Part shown: piece by piece, positions 38,680 through 50,068 of the stretch
How the letters are laid out: every line of letters begins with the position of its first letter
How positions within the stretch are numbered: the stretch's first letter is position 1
Assembly (NCBI GenBank): GCA_003260075.1
Contig: QLIY01000577.1
Span: forward strand, 40,614-104,613
DNA: 64,000 bases
From: Phallusia mammillata
Taxonomy: Eukaryota > Chordata > Ascidiacea > Phlebobranchia > Ascidiidae
Direction of reading: 5' to 3'
The notes under the pieces: model-generated
Databases searched by the model: none
Told to the model about the DNA's origin: nothing
The model's input: only the letters and a program-made list of their open reading frames with translations
Program-made: the position numbers and the translations under genes

Positions 38680-39358
38680 CAGTGGTTCCCAAACTATGCG
38701 CCAACATTGAAAATTAAAATCAATCAAGTAGAGTAGTAGTACCAGCTACCAGGTGCTTAGACCACTTAGTGGTCTAGGCCAAACATGTTCCACATCTCTG
38801 AGATGTTCAACTATTATGTTGAAACCCGAAAAGGGTATTAGTTTGTTAAATTTTCTTTGGTAATCGGATGTTAGTGTTTTGGGGAGGATTTTGACAAGTT
38901 TACGTAAGTATTTGTCGACTGTTGGGTAATTTTGCGAAAGAATTTAAATTAATTATTATTTCTGCTATTAGACTTTTTTTAAACTTTCAAAAATGATCAA
39001 AAAGAGGAAAGAATCTGTGTTTCTTCTCGCAACTATTATGTTATTTATCCAATTTACGAATGGTGAGATGTATCCATTCGGACCTGCACATGGCGACACA
39101 AATGTAACATTTAATCAATGGTCCACTGGAAACAGTGAAATTATTTTATTAAATCCGATACCGTTCATGGGAGCCGGAAGCATTTCTAAAATCTGGGTAA
39201 GTTTATCTTAGTTATTCAGGCAAGCATGCGTATTTTGTTAAATCATATCAATTTGNAAAAAATTCAAATATATTTTTTTATTCAAATGCTCGAAGTGCGC
39301 CAAATAATTTTTGTTTTTTCTAAAATGCGCCTTAAAAGCAAAAGTTTGGGAACCACTG
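38680..39358. mobile_element. hAT-ended segment carrying NIDO exon 1 copy
   Basis: Left end CAGTGGTTCCCAAACTATGCGCC and right end GGCGCATTTTAG-like sequence leading to GTTTGGGAACCACTG form inverted repeats typical of hAT elements. The flanking octamers match poorly. Inside lies 38813-39255, a copy of the NIDO gene 5' end, closed by an N at 39256. Confidence 0.65.
38993..39196 (+). pseudogene. isolated copy of NIDO gene exon 1
   Basis: Encodes the same 68 residues as 33101-33304 and keeps the GT donor, but no downstream NIDO exons follow. The copied block is 38813-39255, matching 32922-33363 with only a few differences, including the upstream noncoding part. It ends exactly at an N. Either a gene fragment carried by the surrounding hAT-ended element or, more simply, a misplaced alternative allele. 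Confidence 0.75.
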
Positions 39359-39849
39359 GTCCCACCAACACCCAAATTACAAGATATTGACAAAAAGGTA
39401 AAGAACTATTTGTTCTAAAGAAACCAAAATTAGGTTATTGTAGAAATAGGATGTAGGCATGTTTCCACATATCGCTTGAAATATACGCCATTATGTTTTT
39501 TTATAACTTTTATGACGTGTTTAACATAAAAACAATTAGGTCAAAAAAGCAGCTATCCCAAAATTACAATGGATTTGCGTCCTTATCTTGCACAAAAGAT
39601 GATGAGTTTCAAACATTTCGCTTTTGTGTTGAAGTCTTAACAAATTACATAGTAGTAAAGGTTGTTCTCTGCTTTCTACAGGCTGTTGCTTAATAAAGTA
39701 TTTATAGATTGAAAGTCCTACGCGTCAAAACAAACGCCATACGATGTGCTTATCGTAAGGTCGTTGGCGTTTTTCGGTTCCTTTGTTTTGAAATTGCACT
39801 CATTGTCGAACGTACATTATTTGTTCTAATGTAGATAAAACATCATTGA

Positions 39850-41949
39850 ATGTTAGTTTTAGATTTTTGCCAAACAAGATTTTTTTTAACTTTTCGGCCT
39901 TTTTCGGAAAGAAAAAGTTCTATTGGAGAGTTCTATCTTTTTTATTGGAAAAGTATTTTATTTTTTGACAACATGTTTGATCATAGGCCATCTGTATCTA
40001 AAATCAGGCATCAGATACACTGGCTCCCAAACTTCCGTTTTTTCGTGGCGTTGGTGATTTTTTAATTGTCTTTGTGATTGCATAAAAACAAAGTCATATG
40101 TTTCACACAATCAACCAGTCAAAACATAGCCTAATAGTTGAAATATAATGGTTGCGCACCAAATAATTTTTTTGTTTCGTACAGGTATTTTGCGGTACCT
40201 TGATTGCACTTAACGTCATAAACAAAAACTTGTATACTCAAAAATATCGATTACGACTGGTCTTAAGATTTGGTCAGATTTGGCTGAAATTATTAAGTCA
40301 TTATGTCAAGGGCTTGGTTTCGGTCCTAATAGTTTCATGCAGGTTCGGTACATCACAGGTATCAAACTATCAAGATATCACAAAAATCTTCCATGCAAAT
40401 CGGATCAGGTTACTTTTACAGTGTTTGTCTGCGATGTAGAAAAAAACAGGATGTAATAATTTGTGAGTCATGTGTAGTGGTGTGAAAGTAGCATATGTTT
40501 ACTGCTATAACACAATTGGTTTAATCCGAGACTAGCCTATACTTTAAAACAGTTCAATAAAATTTAGAACGAGCTGTCTTATACGATCCCTGTTCGTGCC
40601 CAAAATTAATAGATCGAGCAAATGAATTTGTATGTGTGGCATGGAACTGTTTTGTTGGATAGACTTTGGTGTCTGGCCATTCTGATACTAAACATAAAAA
40701 ATTGTTGCAATTTGACTATGTCAGCTTTCCTTTATGCCCCCTCTTGTCCCTATACGAGCCGGCGCCCATGATTTGAAATACGTTTTGATGGTGGTTTTGG
40801 GTGTTCATCATAGGTTTGAAGGAAATGGTCGCCTTGCAATTGAAAATCCGTGATGTTCGGAAACAATAAAGCGCGTTCAATTGTTTTGAACAAAACACAG
40901 CCCCCCCCCCATGGTGGTTTTGGGTGTTCATCATAGGTTTGAAGGAAATGGTCGCCTTACAATTGAAAATCCGTGATATTCGGAAACAAAAAAGCGCGTT
41001 CAATTGTTTTGAACAAAACACAGTAGGCTAATCGTTAACAAACTTTCACCGGTGCCAAATGTACTGATATGTTTTGTTGGTTGCTGAAACTCGAGTTGAA
41101 TCAAAATTTTGTTTTCAAAACTAAATTTGTTCCGATAATAATTGCTATTTGAGCAGAGTACGAACTTCGGACCAGAAGTATCATATAACCCAGTTTCTAT
41201 AGTAGTAGAGGAATTGCAAGTTTGCTAGGTAATTTTTTTATGCAAGATTTTATTTTCGTAGGGATTTTTTCAAACTCTTATTTTTTTCAATCGGACAATA
41301 TTCAAAGAGTTGCCTTTTTAAATTAATATAAAAAAACGGACGTAATATTTTAAATCATCTCATGCATTTTACGGGGAAACTAGCATATGTTTGCACGGGT
41401 CAAATAAGTTGCTCCCCCCCCCCCTCAAGGGCTTGGTTTCGGTCCTAATAGTTTCATGCAGGTTCGGTACATGACAGGTATCAAACTATCAAGATGAAAG
41501 TATATCACAAAAATCTTCCATGCAAATCGGATCAGGTTACTTTTACATGGTTTGTCTGCGATGTAGAAAAAAAAACAGGATGTAATAATTTGTGAGTCAT
41601 GTCTTGTAGTGGTGTGAAAGTAGCATATGTTTACTGCTATAACACAATTAGTTTAATCCGAGACTATACTTAAAAACAGTTCAATAAAATTTAGAACGAG
41701 CTGTCTTATACGATCCCTGTTCGTGCCCAAAATTAATAGATCGAGCAAATGAATTTGTATGTGTGGCATGGAACTGTTTTGTTGGATAGACTTTGGTGTC
41801 TGGCCATTCTGATACTAAACATAAAAAATTGTTGCAATTTGACTATGTCAACTTTCCTTTATGCCCCCTCTTGTCCCTATACGAGCCGGCGCCCATGATT
41901 TGAAATACGTTTTGATGGTGGTTTTGGGTGTTCATCATAGGTTTGAAGG
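39850..41949. repeat. first copy of tandem duplication unit (left part)
   Basis: Noncoding sequence at about 39850-40870 is related to 44440-45250. It is itself repeated inside this copy: 40911 onward restarts 40789 after the C10 run 40901-40910, and 41425 onward restarts 40307 after the C11 run 41414-41424. It ends at the N gap. Confidence 0.75.
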
Positions 41950-42046
41950 NNNNNNNNNNNNNNNNNNNNNNNNNNNNNNNNNNNNNNNNNNNNNNNNNNN
42001 NNNNNNNNNNNNNNNNNNNNNNNNNNNNNNNNNNNNNNNNNNNNNN
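41950..42046. other. 97-base N gap
   Basis: Undetermined bases that remove the promoter, signal peptide and start of the first small-peptide gene. Sequence to the left matches the region 41-bp downstream of 40789, and sequence to the right matches 46567 onward of the second peptide gene. Confidence 0.98.
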
Positions 42047-42316
42047 AAGAGAAATTGGGTTTGGAGATGGAAATTTCGACCAAAAAAAGGAAAGGGGGGC
42101 GTTGTTGATCCACGATACTTACGTAAGTAATTCTTACAACAGAAAAGATATTTCGAATTCAAAAAATGTATTCCTGCCTTGCTCATTTTTTCGTATGGTA
42201 ACATGACAAGAATTTGTGAGCTGTTCTTTACTATTTCAGCTGACGAATTTGATTTCGATGAAATCGAATTGCTGAATATCAATGATGATGACGTGGATGA
42301 TGGCGATGACGTGTGA
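42047..42316 (+). CDS. candidate antimicrobial peptide precursor, copy 1 (5' truncated by gap)
   Basis: Partial gene: exon 1 remainder 42047-42122 (GT donor) and exon 2 42240-42316 ending in TGA, with AATAAA at about 42334. It encodes the same NWVWRWKF-RPKKGKGG cationic core as the complete copy 4.5 kb downstream, followed by an acidic tail (DEFDFDEIELLN, then mostly Asp). Differences from the other copy lie just after the core (DPRYL instead of SPRHF) and in the acidic tail, while the core itself is unchanged. The signal peptide is missing only because of the N gap. Confidence 0.7.
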
Positions 42317-42350
42317 TTTTATGTTGCGCTGAAAAATAAAAATTTCTTGC

Positions 42351-44130
42351 GAAACGTAAGACTACTAATTAAGTTAATAAAAAGTTTATCGATAAGCATC
42401 GACAATCATTGTTTTTAAAGACATTACAAAAGAACCCACGGGCTCTGCTGGGGTAAACTTTACAATTATAACCAGTTTTCATTTTTTTAATATTCTTAAA
42501 GAGCAAAAGTGTGCAACATTTATTTCTCATCTCTTGTTGTACCTGATCTCAAAATTTAAATATTACGCCTTCTTTAATTAACCTTACAATTAATTTTGAG
42601 AACTAGTTTCCTCTAATAATCGTAGACAAACATTGACGGCCCAGTTAGGTTGTCATTTTGCTCCATGGCGCCGTTAGGTGCGAAGTTAACATTATGCCCA
42701 ACACAAGCAATGCAAAAATATTGTTACCAAAAATTTTTCGCAATTTTTTGACCAAAAGACACAGATGGAGTTAAGTGCTAGACTTGACTTCAATGACTAC
42801 AAGTGGCGCAGAGTTAATCTATTACCAGATTCAAACTTCGCAAAACATCATCAAACATAACCTGAATAGCCTATACACTCCGTGCGGTTTGGGTCTTTCA
42901 GTTTTACAGAAAATAAAAAACACATTGATGCAACACGTATGAAAACAAAGCAAAAAGATTAAAGTTACGATTCGCTCCACCGCAGTTAAAATAGTAGATT
43001 TCGCCTCAAGCATACAAGCTAAAATATCATACAAACAAGACAGTATTTTTAGGCAAACTAACTAATGAAAACTTTCCTGCTTTAGGTTTTTGCGCACAAT
43101 GGAATCTTGTATGCAATTTCACTGAAAACGCTTAGTTTTTGAAACCCAAGCCGTTTGTGCAGAGTTTTGGACCGTTTTACGAATGAGGAAGGTAGCCTCT
43201 GTTATTAACTTATTAGAATACAATCGGGATAGTTGGGAAGGTTTCGCGTTAAAGATCTCGCACCCAAACAACCTTCTCTGAAATTTGCCCCCCCCCCATT
43301 CTTTAAGAGCAAAAGTGTGCAACGTGTCAATGACAGAAAGTTTATAACCTAAATTTATTTTAAAGTCAACATTTATTTATCATCTCTTGTTGTACCTGAT
43401 TTCAAAATTTAAATATTACACCTTCTTTAAATAACCTTACAATTAATTTTGAGAACTAGTTTCCTCTAATAATCGTAGACAAACATTGACGGCCCAGTTA
43501 GGTTGTAATTTTGCTCCATGGCGCCGTTAGGTGCGAAGTTATATGCCCAACACAAGCAATGCAAAAATATTGTTACCAAATATTTTTCGCAATTTTTTTG
43601 ACCAAAAGACACAGATGGAGTTAAGTGCCAGACTTGAAATCAATGACTATACAAGTGGCGCAGAGTTAATTTATTACCAGATCCAAACTTCGCAAAACAA
43701 CATCAAACATAACCTGAATAGCCTATACACTCCGTACGGTTTGGGTCTTTCAGTTTTACAATAAATAAAAAACAGATTGATGCAACACGTATGAAAACAA
43801 AGCAAAAAGATTAAAGTTACGATTCGCTCCGCCGCAGTTAAAATAGTAGATTTCGCCTCAAGCATACAAGCTAAAATATCATACAAACAAGACAGTATTT
43901 TTTGGCAAACTAAATAATGAAAACTTTCCTGCTTTAGGTTTTTGCGCACAATGGAATCTTGCATGCAATTTCACTGAATTTTTAAAACGCTTAGTTTTTG
44001 AGACCCAAGCCGTTTGTGCAGAGTCTTGGACCGTTTTACGAATGAGGAAGGTAGCCTCTGTTGTTAACTTATTAGAATATAATCGGGATAGTTAGGAAGG
44101 TTTCGCGTTAAAGATCTCGCACCCAAACAA
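42351..44130. repeat. duplicated noncoding block downstream of peptide copy 1
   Basis: About 800 bases from 42492 recur from 43298 after the C10 run 43288-43297, with a few percent differences. The same block occurs a third time, more diverged, at about 47570-48500 after the second peptide gene. No coding content recognised. Confidence 0.8.
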
Positions 44131-44439
44131 CTTTCTCTGAAATTCAAGGTTACCAAAACAATTCCGTTACAAAACCACAACAAATTACTTAAGTGTAACT
44201 TAAACATACAATTTTGTTCAAAAGGGAAAATTATCACCTGATATATAAAATGCTTGATGGGAGTCGAAACGGTGAATTGCTTCAGCCTCCTTGTGTTAGA
44301 TAAGTTTGGTTTTGAACCCATGACAACACCTTGTGTTTTTTTGAATTATAAAATGCAGGCAAGATTGTTTTAACTTAGTAAACTCAGATGGGTTGCACTA
44401 AACACTAAAAGTCAAAAACCAACTACATAAAGTAATTTT

Positions 44440-45290
44440 ATATTTTTGCCAAGCAGTCCTTTTTTAAAGGGAGGGAAAAGTTTTTTGAAAGAGTTCTATC
44501 TTTTTTATTGAAAAAGTATTTATTTTTTGAATAGATGTTTGTTCATTGGCCATCTGTATCTGAAACCAGGCATCTGATACACTGGCTCCCAAACTTCACA
44601 TTTTTTCGTGGCGTTGGTGATATTTTAATTTTCTTTTTCATTGCATAAAAACAATGTTATACGTTTCACACAATCAACCAGTCAAAACGAGGCCTAATAA
44701 GTAAAATAATGGTTGTGTACCAAAACATTTTTTGTTTTGTGCAGGTATTTTGCGGTACCTTAAGGTATCGAACTAATATCAAAAATATCAATTACGATTG
44801 GTCTTTAAGATACGGCCAGATTTGGCCGAACATATTTGGTCTTTGGGTCAAATGCTTGGTTTCGGCCCTAATCGTTTTATGCAGGCACATCACTGCTTTC
44901 AAACTATCAAGATGAAAGTTTATCACAAAAATCTTCCATGCAAATCGGATCGGGTTACTTTTACATGGTTTGTCTGCGATGTGAAAAAAAACAGGATGTA
45001 ATAATTTGTGAGTCACGTCTTGTAGTGGTGTGGAAGTAGCATATGTTTACTGCTATAACACAATTAGTTTATTCCGAGACTATACTTAAAAACAGTTAAA
45101 CAAAATTTAGAAAGAGCTGTCTTACACGATCCCTGTTGGTGCCCAAAATTAATAGATCGGCCAAATGGCCTTGTATGTGTGGCATGGGACTGTTTTGTTT
45201 AATATACTTTCGTTTTTGGCCCTTCTGATACTAATCAAGAAAAATTGTTTCAATTTGGGCAACTAATTAACTTATATTTTCTCATCATGC
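44440..45290. repeat. second copy of tandem duplication unit (left part)
   Basis: Diverged copy of 39850-40730, sharing long stretches such as the CAGGTATTTTGCGGTACCTT segment. It precedes the second peptide gene just as the first copy precedes the first. Confidence 0.75.
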
Positions 45291-46426
45291 CAGGTGTTTA
45301 AAAAGCACGGCTATGGAAACAACACCAGATACGTCAACATAGCAGATATCGTTAAAGTCGTTTGTTTAGTCCAGTGGTTCTCACTCAGGGCCTATGCCCC
45401 ATTTGCTTTGACTATGTCAACTTCCCTTTATGCTAGGGTTTGTGTAAATCTGAAAATTATCACCTGATATATAAAGTGATTGGTTGTAGTCAAAACGGTG
45501 AACAATTTGTTTCAGCCTTGTGTTAGCTAAGTTTGGTTTTAAACCCATGACAACCCCTTGTGTTTTTTCGGATTATGAAATGCAGGCAAGATTGTTTTAA
45601 CTCAGTAAACTCAGACGGGTTGCACTAAATTGAAGTCACCAACCATATATATTTATAATGAACCGAAAAAAATAGATCGATTTGAGGACACATCGCGTTC
45701 TGGCGTTGCTCCATCAACCGAGGATAAAAATGAAACAACCAAAAAAAATTAATAAAACGTCACAACGCAACACGGGTTACTCTTACATGATATTAACGTG
45801 CCTCGCCAGCAATTATTAAAAAACGGACGTAATATTATGAATCATCTCATGCATTTTACGGGTAGACGAGCATATGTTTGCACGGGTCAAACAATACAGC
45901 AACGTAAGTTAACTAAAAACTTAAACAATACTATATTCGTCCGCTTGATTGACCATTTGCCAAAGAGAAAACACGACAAAGTTTACATTAAAAATACCTA
46001 ATCTGTATTCGTTTTCGGGGTCATCCCGGGAGTTCCAATAACTGAGATCTTTGTTTATAACCCTATAGTTTCGTTCAGAGCAAGTGTCATCGTAAAGTGA
46101 ATAGGAAAATTACAGTTCATTATACTTAAACATTTGAACAGAACGGAAAAAGACGCATCAGACATATTTAACCGCCAACATTGCGAACTTTAAGATGTTT
46201 ATTTTTTTCAACGAGTAAAAAAATAATAGATTTATATACAGAGGCTTGTTTCAATTTGAAAGTTTTGTTGTAATTATTACGCTTTGTCCAATAGTTAAAT
46301 TTGAATACATCTCACGAATTTCGTGTAAACGCAATCGCGTGATTAAAAAAAAAACACATGCGGTTCGTAAAAACAAAAACAGGAGGTTTACTCGGTGAAT
46401 CATGTCATGAGATGCTTAGAAAGTAG

Positions 46427-46434
46427 TATATAAG
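46427..46434 (+). promoter_or_regulatory. TATA box of small-peptide gene
   Basis: TATATAAG lies 78 bases before the ATG at 46512, well placed for a start site near 46455-46460. A strong TATA box fits an inducible or tissue-specific secreted peptide. Confidence 0.6.
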
Positions 46435-46511
46435 TGACTGCTCCTTATAACCCTGCTTTATCTTGACTACAGTTTGTTTTTCGTTAAGGGCAAAGTTGTT
46501 TATTTTGCAAA

Positions 46512-46839
46512 ATGAATAAGTCGATGGTTTTGCTCTTGGCATTCCTCTTTGTCTATGGTGCAGAATGCGACAAGAAAAATTGGGTTTGGAGATGGAAATT
46601 TCGACCCAAAAAAGGAAAGGGAGGCGTTGTTTCTCCACGACACTTTCGTAAGTAATTCTTATATTTGAAAAGATATCACAAATTAAAAAAAATGTATTCC
46701 TGCCTTGCTCATTCTTTCGTATGGTAACATAAGAATTTGTGAGATGTTCTTTACTATTTCAGCTGACGAATTTGATTTTGATGAAATCGAATTGTTAAAT
46801 CTCGATGATGATGACGTGGATGATGGCGATGACATGTGA
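46512..46839 (+). CDS. candidate antimicrobial peptide precursor, copy 2
   Basis: Two exons, 46512-46647 and 46763-46839, join to a 70-residue precursor. Layout: about 18-residue hydrophobic signal peptide (LLLAFLFVYGA), a cationic segment of about 26 residues rich in Trp, Arg and Lys (NWVWRWKF, then RPKKGKGG), and a strongly acidic C-terminal piece (DEFDFDEIELLN then Asp-rich). This signal/cationic/anionic order is the one described for ascidian antimicrobial peptide precursors such as styelins and clavanins, where the acidic part is removed. No sequence similarity to those peptides is claimed. The exon boundary falls almost exactly between the cationic and acidic parts. There is a TATA box upstream and AATAAA at about 46855. 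No cysteines in the cationic part apart from one at its start, so no disulfide core. Function is inferred from layout only. Confidence 0.7.
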
Positions 46840-47232
46840 TTTTATGTTACGCTGATAAATAAAAATTTCTTGCAAAACGTATGATTACTAAGGCGATTAT
46901 TACAAAGTCAAAATTTTTTACAAAGTTAAAATTGTGTACAAACTGCACTGTTGTGGTGTTGTAGAGGTTGCACTGTCAGTGAACTTTTCATTTTACACCT
47001 TGTAGCCTACTTTATACTGTTGTAATTGGCCTATTGCCTACTTATTGTGAATCATAAACCATCAAGTGAGTGAAATAATTAGGTTGATATGGCATGGTGC
47101 TCAACACACCTCAAAACGTGCAAAATTTTGGCAGGTTAGGTGCAGCTCTTGCTTCGGTTTTGCTTTAGACACTTCATGTATCTTTCGTTTAGACAAATGT
47201 ATTGAATAATTTTCGTTGTGTCTTAGCTGCAG

Positions 47233-47235
<3 letters not shown>

Positions 47236-47307
<72 letters not shown>
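47236..47307 (+). repeat. 72-base C homopolymer
   Basis: Uninterrupted C run downstream of the second peptide gene. No obvious sequence restart across it. Confidence 0.9.
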
Positions 47308-47569
47308 TTCGCTCTAGTTAGATTAGCCTACAGCCATATTTTAACTTTTTGTACATTTTAACTATGTAATTTAACTACTTGAATTCTTCATAGGTCAAAA
47401 TTTTGTCAAAAAAAGGTTTTTAAAGTCAAAATTTGTCAAAATTTTCAATTTGTCAAAATTTTTCATTTTTAGGTCAAAAAATAATCGCCCTAATGATTAC
47501 TAATAAAAAAACTAATCGTAGGATATTTAACGAAAGCTCGCACCACTTGAGTTAAACACCAACAATCAT

Positions 47570-48500
47570 TGTTTTTTAATAACATTACAAAATAACCCTC
47601 GGGCTCTGTTTGGGTAAACTTTACATGCCCCGATTATCATCAGTTTTTATTTTTTTTAATATTCTTCATGAGCAAAAGTGTGCAACGTGTTAATGACAGA
47701 AAGTTTATCACCTAAATTAATTTTTAAGTCAACGTTTATTTCTCATCTCTTGTCGTAACCCATTCCAAATTTTAAATCTTACGTCTTATTCAATTAAGCT
47801 TACAGTTAATGTTGAGAACTAGTTTCCTCTAATCGTAGACAAACATTTTGCTCCATGGCGCCGTTAGGTGCTAAGTTAACATTATACCTAACACAAGCAA
47901 TACCAAAATATTTTTACCCCCCCCCCCCCCCTTAAAGCCGAAATTAGAACCGAATTCCAACACGAGATTGTCATTTACATTTTTAAGGAGGCCAAAGGTC
48001 CTACAGGGTTACTTTTAGGGAGCCACGAGGCCAAAAAGTTACTTTTAGGGGGACCCGGTCCACAAAAGGTTGAGAACCACTGGTTTAGACCAATGACTAC
48101 AAGTGGCGCAGGGTTGATGTATAACCAGACCCGAACTTGCAAAACAACATCAAACATAAGCGGAATAGTCTGTACACTCTGTTTGGATCTTTTACAGAAT
48201 ATAAAGAACACATTGCAATACGTATGAAAACAAAGCAAAAAAAGTTACGATTCGTTCCACCGCATTTAAAATGGTAAATTTTGCCTTGAGCATATCAGCT
48301 AAAAATGCCATCAATGACTGAATCGAGCTTTGAACAATTAGACCGAAATCTACTGTACAAACATGACAGTATTCTGGCATAACAAAATAATGAAAACTTT
48401 CCTGTTTCGGGTTTTTGTGAACAATTGGAGTTGCATATGCAATTTCACTCAACTTTGACATTCTGAAACACTGCTTTCTAAAATAACATAAGCTCACAAC
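47570..48500. repeat. third copy of block downstream of peptide genes
   Basis: Diverged relative of 42421-43100 and 43298-43920, sharing the GGGCTCTG..GGGTAAACTTTACA start and the GCTCCATGGCGCCGTTAGGTG segment. It is interrupted by a C15 run (47917-47931) and a hAT-type right end at about 48082. Confidence 0.7.
47932..48082. mobile_element. hAT-like element right half
   Basis: Ends with GGTTGAGAACCACTG at 48082, typical of hAT termini, and contains the twice-repeated GTTACTTTTAGGG unit. The left end is replaced by the C15 run at 47917-47931. A matching left-type end (CAGTGGTTCTCACTC) occurs at about 45371. Confidence 0.6.
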
Positions 48501-50068
48501 ATACCAAACATATTCTATAGGGTTTTGGCATCGGTAAAAGTTTAAAAACGTTTAAACAAAATAAAATTATTATTAACAAAACTTTTCCATAGTCAGTGAG
48601 TTTAGTCCATTTATAAATAACACTCAAAAGTGGCGAGTTATTCCGAACTCGTATTTGTCATTAAAAATTTGACTGTTTGAGGTTGAGTCACTTTAGATGT
48701 GACAAGTTGTCCTTGACGCTAGTCCTTAACCAAAAATAGCCCACTCGGGAAAACACTTTGGATTATTCAAAATTATTCGACTTTGTAACTTAGGAATATG
48801 ACCTTTAAATACACATCCTGGTACGTACGTTATTTGTAGCAACTAAGCACATTCTTTTCGGTTTATGTAATTAAATTTCAACCAAAATGTTCCGCGGATG
48901 AGACCCGTGTTGGGAGATTATTCCCAGCTCGAATTATTAAAAAAGATAATTCATATAACTTACAACTACGTTTCTACACCTGGTGCACATTAAATTAAAT
49001 GATTGATGAAACATTACGACGTTAATTATTTTTGATGGAATTTTTCTCAAGCAAGTTTTATCATCAAAATATCATTTTTTCAAAAACATTCTTTGTCAGC
49101 TTAGCACTGTGAAAGCAGTCACCAAACAAATCTGAAAAAGTCAATCCCTGAGTCCGACGTTCTCCTTACTTAAGGTATGCTCAACGAGATTGCTAAATCT
49201 AATATTTTAAAGTAAAATTAAATTGCTTACTTAAAATTTTAGCTGAGTATATGCTTAACGATTTTCAAACAAGACAAAAACAAAACCTTGATAACGTACA
49301 TAGGTGGCAAGGATAGAGCTTTCACTTTAAATAAGCGTTTCGATTAATGACAACCTCAACAAAATGTAAATTAGATTTTTGTATTTATAAGTTGAGCTTG
49401 AGGGCACTTGCTCATCATGTACAGAGCTTTATGAAACACACTGTTTTAGGCAATGGCGGCGGCACAAACAAGATTGGGCGAAAATGACGTTGTACACGTC
49501 GAGCACGAAAGCAAGCAAAAGCAGCAAGTCATTTGATAAAAACACTGTTTACTTTACAAGTCTTGGTTGGACCGCCCAAGGCAATTTGAATCAAACATGA
49601 CATGGTTCACTAAACAAGGTGCGCCTAGGGCAAAAAAACTGAGTACGTGATCGTAAGCTTGTTCGTAGGAATTCGATTGAGACAGTGCTACGTTAAAATT
49701 GTCTTATGGTGTGATTACAGATTGCGGACAGCCTTAAATGTTTGTTTGATATCATATGACTAAAAGTTTCCCACAACCAATAACATGATATTGTGTCTGT
49801 TTACGTAAATTTTTAAAAGCAGTAAAAAATTATGACAAATCAATTAAATACTTTCTAAAGAAGAGCAATACATTTTAGTCGGCTTAAAATCATTAACTGA
49901 CACACGCAAATATAAAGCTTAAAAGCAAGCAGTGACAACAAGCAAAATGACAAAGCAAATGGGTTGACTGGAAATGGGAATGCGTTCGAACGTGTTTTTC
50001 CTTCTAAACCTCGCACAAAATCACTGCCGAATTTTTTTCGAACTACAATTCGTTTTGCAAAATTTCGA
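48500..50068. other. intergenic, no gene seen
   Basis: AT-rich sequence between the peptide-gene duplication and the 3' end of the cytokine receptor gene. No long frame, domain or transposon end recognised; it should include the receptor's 3' UTR. Confidence 0.5.
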
